Positions 1 through 8,385 of a DNA stretch of 64,000 nucleotides are shown piece by piece. The stretch covers positions 4,030,001 through 4,094,000 of the forward strand of contig NZ_JAPEOQ010000002.1 of the NCBI RefSeq assembly GCF_026341035.1, in the 5' to 3' direction. Under the pieces are notes generated by a model. It worked only from the letters and a program-made list of their open reading frames with translations. It was not told the DNA's origin and made no database searches. Positions within the stretch are counted from its first letter, which is position 1; every line of letters starts with the position of its first letter. Made by a program: the position numbers and the translations under genes. This stretch comes from Streptomyces sp. NBC_01016 (GTDB lineage: Bacteria > Actinomycetota > Actinomycetes > Streptomycetales > Streptomycetaceae).

Positions 1-177
1 GACGGCGCCACCGCCGCCCGCGTGCACGCCGCCGCGTCCGAGCGCGGTCTGCTGCTGCTCACCTGCGGGACACAGGGCCAGGTCGTCCGGATGATCCCGC
101 CGCTGGTCGTGAACGGCGAGGAGATCGACGAGGGCCTGGGGCTGTGGCGCGAGTCGGTCGCGGCGGTCCTCGGCTGA
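1..177 (+). CDS. Class III aminotransferase, C-terminal end only (GabT-like)
   Basis: The last 58 residues of a gene that begins outside the window; the frame is open from base 1 to a TGA. The segment with TCGTQGQVVRMIPPLVV followed by an acidic helix (EEIDEGL) matches the C-terminal end of PLP-dependent class III aminotransferases such as 4-aminobutyrate aminotransferase. The catalytic lysine and PLP-binding part lie upstream, so substrate and symbol cannot be fixed. A strong hairpin follows 41 bases after the stop, so this is probably the last gene of its transcript. Confidence 0.7.
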   Translation, partial: DGATAARVHAAASERGLLLLTCGTQGQVVRMIPPLVVNGEEIDEGLGLWRESVAAVLG

Positions 178-218
178 CACCTCCGGCAGGACCGGGGGCG
201 GCGTCGCCCTTGAGGACC

Positions 219-259
219 ACTGTCGCCCCGGCCGGCCGCCGCCGTGCCGGGGCGACAGT
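219..259 (+). terminator. 14-bp perfect hairpin after the aminotransferase gene
   Basis: Perfect inverted repeat ACTGTCGCCCCGGC (219-232) and its complement (246-259) with a 13-base loop. It has no T-tract, which is usual for Streptomyces terminators. The rest of the 306-base gap 178-483 holds a second small hairpin, CCGCCCC-aga-GGGGCGG at 315-331, and then a C-rich leader. The next gene's start has only a weak purine stretch upstream (GAAGGAG). I see no other element in the gap. Confidence 0.7.
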
Positions 260-483
260 GCGTTGCGCCGCCATCCCTGTGGGCTTCGGACCGCCGCCCC
301 TGTGGGCAATCGGGCCGCCCCAGAGGGGCGGTCCCGGTGCGGGCAGCACCTCCCCACCGCCCACCCCGAACCCCGCACGACCCGCGATGACCAGTTCCGT
401 CACATCGGCGCAACGATCTTGAGACCCTCAACCCACCACCCCGCCCGCCCGCGCAGCCCACCGCCCCGCCCGAAGGAGCCACC

Positions 484-3429
484 ATGTCCGCCCCCGTAGC
501 CACGACCGGATCCGCCGCGCCCCGCCCGGACGCGCCCGACCCGGCGACGCTGCAGAAGCTGGAGCGCGCACTGCGGGAGGCCGTGCCGCACGGCGAGGTC
601 GCCTTCGGGAAGCGGCGGCGCTCCGAGTACGCGCAGGACGCCTCCGTGTACCGGCAGGTGCCCGCGGCCGTCGTGCTGCCCGCCGACACCGACGAGTTGG
701 CCGCGGCGCTCGCCGCCTGCCACGCCCTCGACGTCGCCGTCACCCTGCGCGGTGCGGGCACCTCAATCGCGGGGCAGGCCGTCGGCGACGGCGTCGTCAT
801 CGACACGTCGCGCAGCCTGAACCGCATCGTCGAGATCGACGCCGAGGCGCACACCGCCCGCGTCGAACCCGGTGTCGTCCTCGACCGCCTCCAGGACGCC
901 TGCAAGCCGCACGGCCTGCGCTTCGGCCCCGACCCCTCCACGCACGCCCGCTGCACCATCGGCGGCATGATCGGCAACAACGCCTGCGGCACCCACTCGG
1001 TGGCCTGGGGACGCACCGCCGACAACGTCGTCGAACTCGAGGTCCTCACCTACGACGGCGAGCGCATTCGGCTGCGCTCCCTCGACGCCGACGAACTGCA
1101 GCACGTCATAGACGAGGGCGGCCGCACCGGTGAGATCCACGCCCGCCTGCGTGATCTGCGCGACCGGCATCTGGCCATGCTGCGCACGGAGTTCGGCCGC
1201 TTCCGCCGCCAGGTCTCCGGCTACAGCCTCGAACACCTGCTGCCGGAGAGGGGCTTCGACCTCGCGGCAGCGCTGGTCGGAACCGAAGGCACCTGCGCGG
1301 TCGTCGTCTCGGCCACCGTCAAGCTCGTCGACCTCCCGGCCCGCCGCACCCTCGTGGCCCTCGGCTTCGCCGACCTCCCGGCCGCCGGCGACGCGGCCCA
1401 GCACGTGCTGCGCCACGAACCCATCGCCTGCGAGGGCCTGGGCGGCGACCAGGTCGCGGCGCTGCGCCGCAACGTCCCCGACGCCCGCCCCGAGGAGATG
1501 CTGCCCGAGGGTGCGGGCTGGCTGCTGTGCGAGTTCGGCCACGCGGACGCGACGCCCGACCCCGAGGCCGAACAGGCCCGCGCCGACGCCCTGTTGAAGG
1601 ACACCGGCGCCGTCGACGTACGCCTCGTACAGAGCCCGGCCGAACAGGCCGCCCTGTGGCGCATCCGCGAGGACAGCTCGGGCCTCGCCACCCGCGCCCC
1701 CGACGGCTCCGAGGCGTGGCCCGGCTGGGAGGACTCCGCCGTCCCCGTCGAGCACCTCGGCGACTACCTGCGCGACCTGGCCGGGCTCCTGGAATCGCAC
1801 GGCCTCCAGGGCACCCCGTACGGCCACTTCGGCGAGGGCTGCGTGCACATCCGCATCGACTTCGACCACGCGACGGCCGAAGGCGTGCGCACCTTCCGTA
1901 CGTTCATGAAGGACGCCGCCGAACTCGTCGCCCGGCACGGCGGCACGCTCTCCGGCGAGCACGGAGACGGGCAGGCCCGCGCCGAATTCCTCCCGCTCGT
2001 CTACAGCGAGGAGGCCATCGACGCCTTCGGCGAGTTCAAGGCGATCTGGGACCCGGAGAACCGGCTCAACCCCGGCATCCTCGTCCACCCCCGCCCCGCC
2101 GACGAACGCCTGCGCATCACCGCGGGCCACCGCCCCACCCTCTCGCTCACCACCACGCTCGCCCTCGCCGAGGACGACGGCGACCTCACGAAGGCGCTGC
2201 GCCGCTGCGTCGGCATCGCCAAGTGCCGCACCGCGTCCGGCGGCGTGATGTGCCCCAGCTACCGCGCCACCGGGGACGAGAAGGACTCCACGCGCGGGCG
2301 CGCACGCGTGCTGTACGAAATGGTGCAGGGCGACGTCATCACCGACGGCTGGCAGTCGGAGGAGGCCGCCGAGGCACTCGACCTGTGCCTGTCCTGCAAG
2401 GGCTGCAAGAGCGACTGCCCCGTGGGCGTGGACATGGCCTCCTACAAGGCGGAGTTCCTGCACCACCACTACAAGGGCAAGCGCCGCCCCGCCTCCCACT
2501 ACGCACTCGGCTGGCTTCCCCTGTGGTCCCACCTCGCGGGCCTCGCACCGAGCCTGGTCAACGCGGTGACGCGCAACAAGAAGGCCGCCACACTTCTTAA
2601 GAAGGCGGGCGGCATCGCCCCGGAGCGCCCCGTCCCGCCCTTCGCCGGGCGCCGCTTCCGTACGAGCTTCAAGAAGCGCCGCAACGCGCCGGCACCCGGC
2701 AGCCGGGGCAAGGTCCTCCTCTGGCCCGACACCTTCACCGAGTTCATGTCGCCCGAGGTCGGCCGCGCCGCGGTCCTCGTCCTCGAACACGCCGGCTTCG
2801 AGGTGGTCCTGCCGCCCGACCGCCTGTGCTGCGGCCTGACCTGGCACACGACGGGCCAACTCGACATGGCCAAGAAGGTGTTGGACCGCACCCTCAAGGC
2901 GGTCGACCCCTACCTCCAGGAGGGGATGCCGCTGATCGGCCTGGAGCCCAGCTGCACGTCCTTGTTCCGCACGGACGCCACGGAGCTGTTCCCCGACGAC
3001 CCCCGCGCCAAGCGCCTGGCGGAGCAGACCATGACGCTCGCCGAACTCCTCGACCAGCGCGCCCCCGACGTCGACTTCGGCCGCCTCGACGACGTCACCG
3101 CCCTGACCCAGACCCACTGCCACCAGCACGCCACGCTCGGCAGCAAGGCGGACGACCGGGTGCTCGCCCGCGTCGGCGTGGACAGCGGCCGCCTCGACTC
3201 CGGCTGCTGCGGCCTGGCCGGCAACTTCGGTTTCGAGGACGGCCATTACGACGTGTCGGTCGCGGTCGGCGAACAGGCCCTGCTGCCGGCCCTGCGCGAG
3301 GCGGCCGACGACACGGTGGTCCTCGCGGACGGCTACAGCTGCCGCACCCAGATCACCCAACTCTCCGACCGCCGCCCACGCCACCTCGCGGAACTCCTCA
3401 GGGACGCGCTGCGGGCAGCGTCGAGGTGA
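484..3429 (+). CDS. FAD-binding and Fe-S oxidoreductase (D-lactate dehydrogenase type)
   Basis: A 981-residue two-part enzyme. The N-terminal half is a PCMH-type FAD domain (RGAGTSIAGQ near residue 89, then the FAD-oxidase C-terminal domain to about 540). The C-terminal half carries 4Fe-4S ligands (CVGIAKC near 574; CLSCKGCKSDCP near 634) and two CCG modules (CCGLTW near 782, CCGLAGN near 908), as in GlcF/GlpC-type subunits. Proteins with this fused layout (YdiJ-like, Dld-II-like) oxidise 2-hydroxy acids such as D-lactate and pass electrons to quinone or cytochrome. The ATG is preceded by GAAGGAG at about 5 bases. It sits alone between the upstream terminator and a degraded region. The exact substrate is not determinable. 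Confidence 0.9.
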   Translation: MSAPVATTGSAAPRPDAPDPATLQKLERALREAVPHGEVAFGKRRRSEYAQDASVYRQVPAAVVLPADTDELAAALAACHALDVAVTLRGAGTSIAGQAVGDGVVIDTSRSLNRIVEIDAEAHTARVEPGVVLDRLQDACKPHGLRFGPDPSTHARCTIGGMIGNNACGTHSVAWGRTADNVVELEVLTYDGERIRLRSLDADELQHVIDEGGRTGEIHARLRDLRDRHLAMLRTEFGRFRRQVSGYSLEHLLPERGFDLAAALVGTEGTCAVVVSATVKLVDLPARRTLVALGFADLPAAGDAAQHVLRHEPIACEGLGGDQVAALRRNVPDARPEEMLPEGAGWLLCEFGHADATPDPEAEQARADALLKDTGAVDVRLVQSPAEQAALWRIREDSSGLATRAPDGSEAWPGWEDSAVPVEHLGDYLRDLAGLLESHGLQGTPYGHFGEGCVHIRIDFDHATAEGVRTFRTFMKDAAELVARHGGTLSGEHGDGQARAEFLPLVYSEEAIDAFGEFKAIWDPENRLNPGILVHPRPADERLRITAGHRPTLSLTTTLALAEDDGDLTKALRRCVGIAKCRTASGGVMCPSYRATGDEKDSTRGRARVLYEMVQGDVITDGWQSEEAAEALDLCLSCKGCKSDCPVGVDMASYKAEFLHHHYKGKRRPASHYALGWLPLWSHLAGLAPSLVNAVTRNKKAATLLKKAGGIAPERPVPPFAGRRFRTSFKKRRNAPAPGSRGKVLLWPDTFTEFMSPEVGRAAVLVLEHAGFEVVLPPDRLCCGLTWHTTGQLDMAKKVLDRTLKAVDPYLQEGMPLIGLEPSCTSLFRTDATELFPDDPRAKRLAEQTMTLAELLDQRAPDVDFGRLDDVTALTQTHCHQHATLGSKADDRVLARVGVDSGRLDSGCCGLAGNFGFEDGHYDVSVAVGEQALLPALREAADDTVVLADGYSCRTQITQLSDRRPRHLAELLRDALRAASR

Positions 3430-3471
3430 CCGAGGAGGTGCGCGCAATGTTCGGCGAGGCCCGCAGGGACG

Positions 3472-3681
3472 TCAGTTGACCTGCTCTCCCTGCGGCTCGC
3501 CGAGCTCGGCCGTCGGCACCCGGAACGTCTCCCGCAGCCCCCACGCGCACAGCGCCAGGACGAGCGCGGCCGCCGCGGAGTAGAGCCCGACGCCGATGGG
3601 GTTCCCGTCGAAGGCGAGCAGGAGCGCGGTCGCCGTATCGCCTGTACGGAACCGGCCGCTCCGCGCATCACGCAGGCGCAT
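3472..3681 (-). pseudogene. Remnant of an MFS metabolite transporter, C-terminal end
   Basis: A minus-strand frame of 69 residues whose last about 55 read like the final transmembrane helix and tail of an MHS-type MFS transporter (LLAFDGNPIGVGLYSAAAA, then a helix ending in GLRETF). Nothing upstream on that strand (to 3836) continues the transporter, and the first about 15 residues look like read-through of unrelated sequence. The other eleven helices are missing. I infer a truncated relic left by a deletion; the stop codon end is intact. It lies 42 bases past the FAD/Fe-S gene, in convergent orientation. Confidence 0.6.
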
Positions 3682-3836
3682 TTGAGGGAGCGGGAGTCGA
3701 CGCGGCGATGAGCCGGGTGACCGATTCGCGTCCGCGACCCGCCGTATACCGATGAGTTCTGCCGCGCACGCCGGTCCATGAGTGTTAGTTGGTGCAGAGC
3801 CGACCGATGACGAGTGAAGAATCAGGGAGATCCGAC

Positions 3837-4409
3837 ATGCGTACGCTGATCAGCACGGCCTTCGTGTCCCTCGACGGAGTCATGGAGGCACCGGGCGGCG
3901 AGCCCGGGTACCGCAACTCCGGGTGGACCTTCAAGGGTGTCGACTTCGTGCCCGAGGCGTTCGAGATCAAGGGCCGGGAGCAGACCGAGGCGAGCGCGAT
4001 GCTCTTCGGCCGGGTCAGCTACGAGGCGTTCAGCCCGGTGTGGCCGGGCATGGAGGAGTTCGCCGAGTACAAGCCGATGCCGAAGTACGTCGTGTCCACC
4101 ACCCTCAAGTCCGGTGACATGGTGCCCGGTTGGGGCGAGACGTCGATCCTGCGCTCGCTCGACGAGGTCGCCGCGCTGAAGGAGACCGAGGGTGGCCCGA
4201 TCATCATGCACGGCAGCGCCACCCTCAATCAGAACCTGTCGGACGCGGGCCTCATCGACCGCTACCACCTGCTGGTCTTCCCGCTGCTGCTCGGAGCGGG
4301 CAAGCGACTTTTCAGTGCGACGGACAAGGACACGCAAGCCCTGAAGCTCGTCGAGCACGAGGCGTACGCGAACGGGCTGCAGAAAAACGTCTTCGACGTC
4401 GTGCGCTGA
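3837..4409 (+). CDS. Dihydrofolate-reductase-like protein (RibD C-terminal family)
   Basis: A 190-residue cytoplasmic protein that begins with a beta strand and the SLDGVMEAPGG loop typical of the YwjB/YyaP group of the DHFR/RibD-C fold. An FGRVSYEAF helix and an IIMHGSATL strand with GAGKRLF near the C-terminus belong to the NADPH-binding fold. Function in vivo is unknown for this group; most are presumed NADPH-dependent reductases. The start at 3837 is chosen over an in-frame ATG 48 bases upstream because AGGGAGA lies 6 bases before it. It is convergent with the SDR gene, 18 bases away. Confidence 0.85.
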   Translation: MRTLISTAFVSLDGVMEAPGGEPGYRNSGWTFKGVDFVPEAFEIKGREQTEASAMLFGRVSYEAFSPVWPGMEEFAEYKPMPKYVVSTTLKSGDMVPGWGETSILRSLDEVAALKETEGGPIIMHGSATLNQNLSDAGLIDRYHLLVFPLLLGAGKRLFSATDKDTQALKLVEHEAYANGLQKNVFDVVR

Positions 4410-4427
4410 GGTCCTCGCGGCGTTCCG

Positions 4428-5261
4428 TCACGCGTCGAAGTCGGTGGAGCGGGCGAGCTTCTCCCAGGTGGCCAACTCGGCGCGTGTGCCGTCGAGTTGG
4501 GCGGTGATCGCGTCGACCGCGTCGTTGCCGAGCGGCAGGCGCAGCGGCGGCTCGTCGGCGTCCACGGCGGTCAGGATGGCGGCAGCGGCCTTGGCCGGGT
4601 CGCCGGGCTCCTGGCCGCTGCCGCCCGGCAGTCCGGAGACGACCGGGCCCACGGTGTCCTGGTAGGCGTCCATGACCGGGGCCGGGGCCACCGCCTCGGT
4701 GCCGGCGAAGCCCGTGCGGAACGCGCCGGGCTCGACGATCAGCACCTTGATGCCGAGCGGCGCGACCTCGGCGGCCAGCGCCTCGGAGAGCCCTTCCAGG
4801 GCGAACTTGGTGGCGCAGTAGGCGCCGACCCCCGCGAACGCGAACCGTCCGCCCATGCTGGTCAGCTGGACGATGGTGCCCGAGCTGCGGCGGCGCATGT
4901 GCGGCAGCACGGCCCGGGTGAGCGCGGCCGGGCCGAAGAAGTGCAGGTCCATCAGGTCCCGCAGCTCCGCGTCCGTGGCCTCCTCGACCGCCCCGACCAT
5001 GCCGCGCCCGGCGTTGTTGACCAGAACGTCGATCCGGCCGTGCCGTGCGGCCACTCCGTCGACCGCGGCCTGCACGTCGTCGATGGCGGTCACGTCCAGC
5101 GCCAGCGTCTCGACCTGATCCGGGTGGGCGGCGACCAGATCGTCGAGCGGCGCGGTGCGGCGGGCGGCGGCCACCACGACGTCCCCCGCGGCCACCGCCG
5201 CCTCGGTGATCGCCCGGCCGAACCCGCTGCTCGCTCCCGTGACCAGCCAAACCCTGTTCAT
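4428..5261 (-). CDS. Short-chain dehydrogenase/reductase (classical SDR)
   Basis: A 277-residue Rossmann-fold oxidoreductase. The cofactor loop TGASSGFG is at residues 8-15, NNAG at 82-85, the catalytic serine near 135, and the YxxxK pair at Y148/K152. An Ala-Arg-Arg after the second strand favours NADP(H). It is expected to interconvert an alcohol and a carbonyl; the substrate is unknown. The ATG is preceded by GGAG-type purines. It diverges from a LysR regulator over 103 bases containing the small palindrome TACCttgcGGTA (5315-5326), so regulation by that neighbour is likely. Confidence 0.9.
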   Translation of the reverse strand: MNRVWLVTGASSGFGRAITEAAVAAGDVVVAAARRTAPLDDLVAAHPDQVETLALDVTAIDDVQAAVDGVAARHGRIDVLVNNAGRGMVGAVEEATDAELRDLMDLHFFGPAALTRAVLPHMRRRSSGTIVQLTSMGGRFAFAGVGAYCATKFALEGLSEALAAEVAPLGIKVLIVEPGAFRTGFAGTEAVAPAPVMDAYQDTVGPVVSGLPGGSGQEPGDPAKAAAAILTAVDADEPPLRLPLGNDAVDAITAQLDGTRAELATWEKLARSTDFDA

Positions 5262-5364
5262 GCTGTTCTCCTCGAACCGGGGGAGCCGCCGCTGTCGGTG
5301 GCCCCGCTGTGAACTACCTTGCGGTACAGACCAGTTGCCCGTCCAAGATCTGACGTGATAGCCG

Positions 5365-6336
5365 ATGGTTATGGACGTTCATGGGCGGGACCTCAGGTAC
5401 TTCACCGCGGTGGCCGAGGAGTTGCACTTCACGCGTGCGGCCGAGCGGCTGTACGTCTCGCAGCCCGCGCTGAGCAAGCAGATCAGGATGCTGGAGAAGC
5501 AGGTGGGGGCCGCGCTGTTCGAGCGTGACCGGCGCGAAGTGCGGCTGACCGAGGCGGGGGCGGCGCTGTTGCCGCACGCCCAGCGGATGGTCGCCGAGTG
5601 GGAGGCTGCGCGGGAGTCGGTCGCCAAGGTGGTGGCCGAGCGGGCGTCGGCCCTCGTGGTGGGCATGAGCACCAGTCCGGGGCGCGGGGGCGTGCTGCCG
5701 GCGATCCGCTCCCGCTTCACCGCCGAGCATCCCGACACCCGGCTCAGGGTCCGCCAGGTGTCCTGGGACGACTCGACCGCGGGGCTCGCCGACGGCACGA
5801 GCGACGTGGCGTTCGTCTGGCTGCCGCTGCCGGAACAGGAGCGCTACCGGTGGTCGCCGGTCGCCGAGGAGCCCCGCCTGGTCGCCATGGCCGAGACGCA
5901 CCCGCTCGCCGACCGCGAGACCATCGACTTCGCGGAGCTCCTGAACGAGCCGTTCCTCGCGCTGCCCGACAGCGCGGGCCCGCTGCGGGACTACTGGCTC
6001 GCCACCGACGCCCGCGGCGGGAAACCCGCGGTCATCGGCGCCGAGGTGGCCAGCGCCGAGGAGACGTACGAGGCACTGGCCGCGGAACTCGGCGTCGTCC
6101 TGCTCGCGCTCGGTAACGCGCCGCTGGTCACCCTCGGCGGCGTCGTCACCCGCCCCGTCCACGGCATCTCACCCAGCCGCTTCGTGCTGGCCTGGCGCGC
6201 CGACGACCGCCGCCCGCTGGTGGAGGCGTACGCGCGCGCCGCCGCGGCCCTCAGTGACGGAACCCGTACTCCGACCACTTCTCGACCACACGCCGCCGGA
6301 TGTCCTCGGGGAACGAATTCCGGAACGAAGCGGTGA
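5365..6336 (+). CDS. LysR-family transcriptional regulator
   Basis: A 323-residue regulator. The N-terminal winged helix is the LysR type (LRYFTAVAEELHFTRAAERL, then SQPALSKQI) at about residues 8-65, followed by a periplasmic-binding-like effector domain with the fold's LPDSAG-type strand. Two ATGs (5365, 5371) are possible and neither has a strong ribosome site. The gene overlaps the convergent UbiD gene by 86 bases, and its last about 30 residues (Thr/Pro/Arg-rich) look like tail extension rather than domain. It probably controls the divergent SDR gene; the effector is unknown. Confidence 0.85.
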   Translation: MVMDVHGRDLRYFTAVAEELHFTRAAERLYVSQPALSKQIRMLEKQVGAALFERDRREVRLTEAGAALLPHAQRMVAEWEAARESVAKVVAERASALVVGMSTSPGRGGVLPAIRSRFTAEHPDTRLRVRQVSWDDSTAGLADGTSDVAFVWLPLPEQERYRWSPVAEEPRLVAMAETHPLADRETIDFAELLNEPFLALPDSAGPLRDYWLATDARGGKPAVIGAEVASAEETYEALAAELGVVLLALGNAPLVTLGGVVTRPVHGISPSRFVLAWRADDRRPLVEAYARAAAALSDGTRTPTTSRPHAAGCPRGTNSGTKR

Positions 6337-7744
6337 TCCCCGGTGTGTCACCGGCCAGTTGAGCGGGGAGCAGGCAGCTGATGACGGCCTTGCCACCGCG
6401 GCCCGAGCGCACCTCCTCCGGAGTGAGGTAGGGAACCATCGGGATACCGGGCGCCTGCGGGTACACGTACTCGCCGGTGCCGGGGTGGTAGCGCGTCGCC
6501 ATCGCCCACACCAACTGGTCGATGTCGGTGACGTCGATGTCGTCGGCGACCAGGATCACCTTCGGGACGAGCCAGCCGGTGTGCGAGCCGAACAGCACCT
6601 CGGCGACGGCGTCGGCCAGTTGGTGTTCGCTCATCCGCATCCCGGCCAGCCGTCCGATGTCCAGGGAGACGGCGATCCAGCACGTCGCGGCCTCGTACGA
6701 GCACCAGGCCATGGAGACGGGCAGCCCGCTGGAGCGCAGCAGGTCCAGGCTGGTCGCCGAGATCATCGTGCCCCAGATGGTGTGGTTCTCCTCCGGCGGA
6801 AGCCCCGCCACGCACACCGGCAGGATGGGCTCGTCGCGATGGGTGACGGTCTCCACGTGGAAGACGGGCTGCGGCTTGCTCTCGGCGAACGAATACCCGT
6901 GATATTCGCCCATCGGCCCCTCGGGGGCGGTCTCGTCCGGGCTGATCCAACCCTCCAGCACGATCTCGGAGTTGGCGGGCACATGCAGGTCGTGCAGCTC
7001 GGTCCTGACGACGTCGACGGGGCTGCCGGCGAGGGCGCCCACATATCCGTCCTCGTTCACCTCGGCGGGCAGCGGCATGCCCGCGGCCGCCAGCGCGGCG
7101 GGCGGCGCGCCGATGACCATCGCCCAGGGCGTGGGCTCGCCGCGCTCCCGCCACATCTGGTGGATCATGCCGAGGTGCTGCTGCGGCATGGCGGGCCCGA
7201 CGAGGGTGCGCGGCCCGTGCAGCATCGTGCGGCTGACGGACCAGCTCGTCCACCGGCCGTCGGGCGTGCGCACCACATGGAAGCCGTACGTCCCGAAGTA
7301 GCGGCCGCCGTCCTCGGCGTGCAGCAGCGGGACGGGGAAGCGGGTGAGGTCGACGTCCTCGCCGGTCAGGACGTTCTCCTTGCAGGGGCCTCCGTCCACG
7401 ACGCGCGGAGCGAGGGGCTCGGCGTGCATCGCCGAAATGAGACGTTCGAGGAGTTCGCGCGGCGTGGTCTCGCGGGGGAGCCCGAAGTGCGCGGCGAGCC
7501 GCCCGTACGCGCCGTCGGCGCGACCGGTGAGGCCGGCCGGGGCGCCGAGAATGCGATGCCCGGGCGCACCCTCGGTGAGGTTGCTGAACAGGGGGGCGGG
7601 GCCGCGGGTCTCGTACACACGCCGCGTGATCGCGCCGACCTCGAGGGTGGGGCTGACCGGTTGACGGATGTCGACCGCGTCGCCGGCCTCGATCAACTCC
7701 TCGACGAAGTCACGGAAGTTGAGCGCGCTGCCGCGTTGCGTCAT
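6251..7744 (-). CDS. UbiD-family prenylated-FMN decarboxylase
   Basis: A 497-residue enzyme of the UbiD family, which uses prenyl-FMN for reversible (de)carboxylation of aromatic or alpha,beta-unsaturated acids. Visible family signatures are the NFRDFVEEL start, GPCKENVLTGEDVDLTRFP, the SVSRTMLHGPRTL cofactor region with its arginine, and the acidic EGPMGEYHGY motif near residues 270-280 that supplies the catalytic glutamate. Length and order fit the hydroxyarylic acid decarboxylase C subunit (VdcC/YclC type). The small partner subunit and UbiX flavin prenyltransferase are not in the window. The divergent MarR gene and shared operators suggest induction by a phenolic acid. Confidence 0.88.
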   Translation of the reverse strand: MTQRGSALNFRDFVEELIEAGDAVDIRQPVSPTLEVGAITRRVYETRGPAPLFSNLTEGAPGHRILGAPAGLTGRADGAYGRLAAHFGLPRETTPRELLERLISAMHAEPLAPRVVDGGPCKENVLTGEDVDLTRFPVPLLHAEDGGRYFGTYGFHVVRTPDGRWTSWSVSRTMLHGPRTLVGPAMPQQHLGMIHQMWRERGEPTPWAMVIGAPPAALAAAGMPLPAEVNEDGYVGALAGSPVDVVRTELHDLHVPANSEIVLEGWISPDETAPEGPMGEYHGYSFAESKPQPVFHVETVTHRDEPILPVCVAGLPPEENHTIWGTMISATSLDLLRSSGLPVSMAWCSYEAATCWIAVSLDIGRLAGMRMSEHQLADAVAEVLFGSHTGWLVPKVILVADDIDVTDIDQLVWAMATRYHPGTGEYVYPQAPGIPMVPYLTPEEVRSGRGGKAVISCLLPAQLAGDTPGITASFRNSFPEDIRRRVVEKWSEYGFRH

Positions 7745-7812
7745 TGCAGACCCTTTCCTGCGGGCGAGGGCCGGTGGAGCCGCCCCTCCCCGAAGACATC
7801 ACACACAGTTAT

Positions 7813-7858
7813 TACGTACACGTCCTTCTTTCCTCACGGTAAAGTACGTGTACGTCCT
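7813..7858. promoter_or_regulatory. Paired MarR-type operators between UbiD and MarR genes
   Basis: Two near-identical 14-mers in direct orientation, TACGTACACGTCCT (7813-7826) and TACGTGTACGTCCT (7845-7858), 32 bases apart (about three helical turns). Each contains ACGT-NN-ACGT, and together ACGTACACGT and ACGTGTACGT also form a perfect inverted repeat. They lie in the 137-base divergent gap, 24 bases before the MarR start and within 115 bases of the UbiD start. This is the arrangement expected for autoregulation plus control of the decarboxylase. Confidence 0.7.
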
Positions 7859-7881
7859 AATCAAGCGAGGGGTCCCATCCG

Positions 7882-8373
7882 ATGTCCGGTTCGACATCCC
7901 GTCCGCCGTCCCGTCCGCCGTCCCGAAAGAGCGCGCACGCCGAGGCACTGGAGGCGGCACTCGACGGGGTCGGGCCGCTCGCGCGCCAGCTGAACCAGCT
8001 GCACACGCGGCTCTGGTACGAGCAGGTCCACCAGGACCTCACCGGCCCGCAGTTCACCGTCCTGAGCCTGCTCGACCTGCACGGCGACATGGACCAGGGC
8101 ACGCTCGGCACCCTGGCCCACCTCGACAAGTCGACGGCCGCACCGCTCCTCGAGCGACTGCGCCGGCGGGGCCTGCTGGACCTCGAGAAGGACGAACGCG
8201 ACCGTCGCCGCAAGCTGGTCCGCATCACGGAGAGCGGCCGTCACCTGGTGACCCGCCTGGCGCCCGGCGTGACGGACGTGAGCGACCAGCTGCTGGACGT
8301 GCTCTCGGCGGAGGAGCGGGAGGAGTTCCTGCGGATGCTGCGGCGGGTGACGTTGCGTCAGCAGGGCTCGTGA
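7882..8373 (+). CDS. MarR-family transcriptional regulator
   Basis: A 163-residue winged-helix repressor. The region LTGPQFTVLSLL to DKSTAAPLLERL is the recognition helix area, followed by the wing with the DERDRRRKLVRITESG motif diagnostic of MarR. The N-terminus (SRPPSRPPSRK) is a short Pro/Arg repeat encoded by a duplicated 12-mer and is probably disordered. GAGGGG lies about 10 bases before the ATG. MarR proteins usually bind phenolic ligands, which fits the divergent UbiD decarboxylase. Its 3' end is 12 bases from the convergent LCP gene. Confidence 0.9.
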   Translation: MSGSTSRPPSRPPSRKSAHAEALEAALDGVGPLARQLNQLHTRLWYEQVHQDLTGPQFTVLSLLDLHGDMDQGTLGTLAHLDKSTAAPLLERLRRRGLLDLEKDERDRRRKLVRITESGRHLVTRLAPGVTDVSDQLLDVLSAEEREEFLRMLRRVTLRQQGS

Positions 8374-8385
8374 ACCCTCACGTTG

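Noticed and set aside
315..331. Small hairpin CCGCCCC-aga-GGGGCGG as a riboswitch element before the FAD/Fe-S gene
   Set aside because: A 7-bp stem in G/C-rich DNA with no conserved riboswitch features; more likely part of termination or chance.
763..3447. Very long open frame on the minus strand opposite the FAD/Fe-S gene
   Set aside because: It is the antisense shadow of a G+C-rich gene; the plus-strand frame has FAD and Fe-S motifs and codon bias, the antisense has none.
3430..3480. Tiny frame (ATG at 3448, 10 codons) with a ribosome-like site after the FAD/Fe-S gene
   Set aside because: Too short, no support, and more likely a chance GGAGG.
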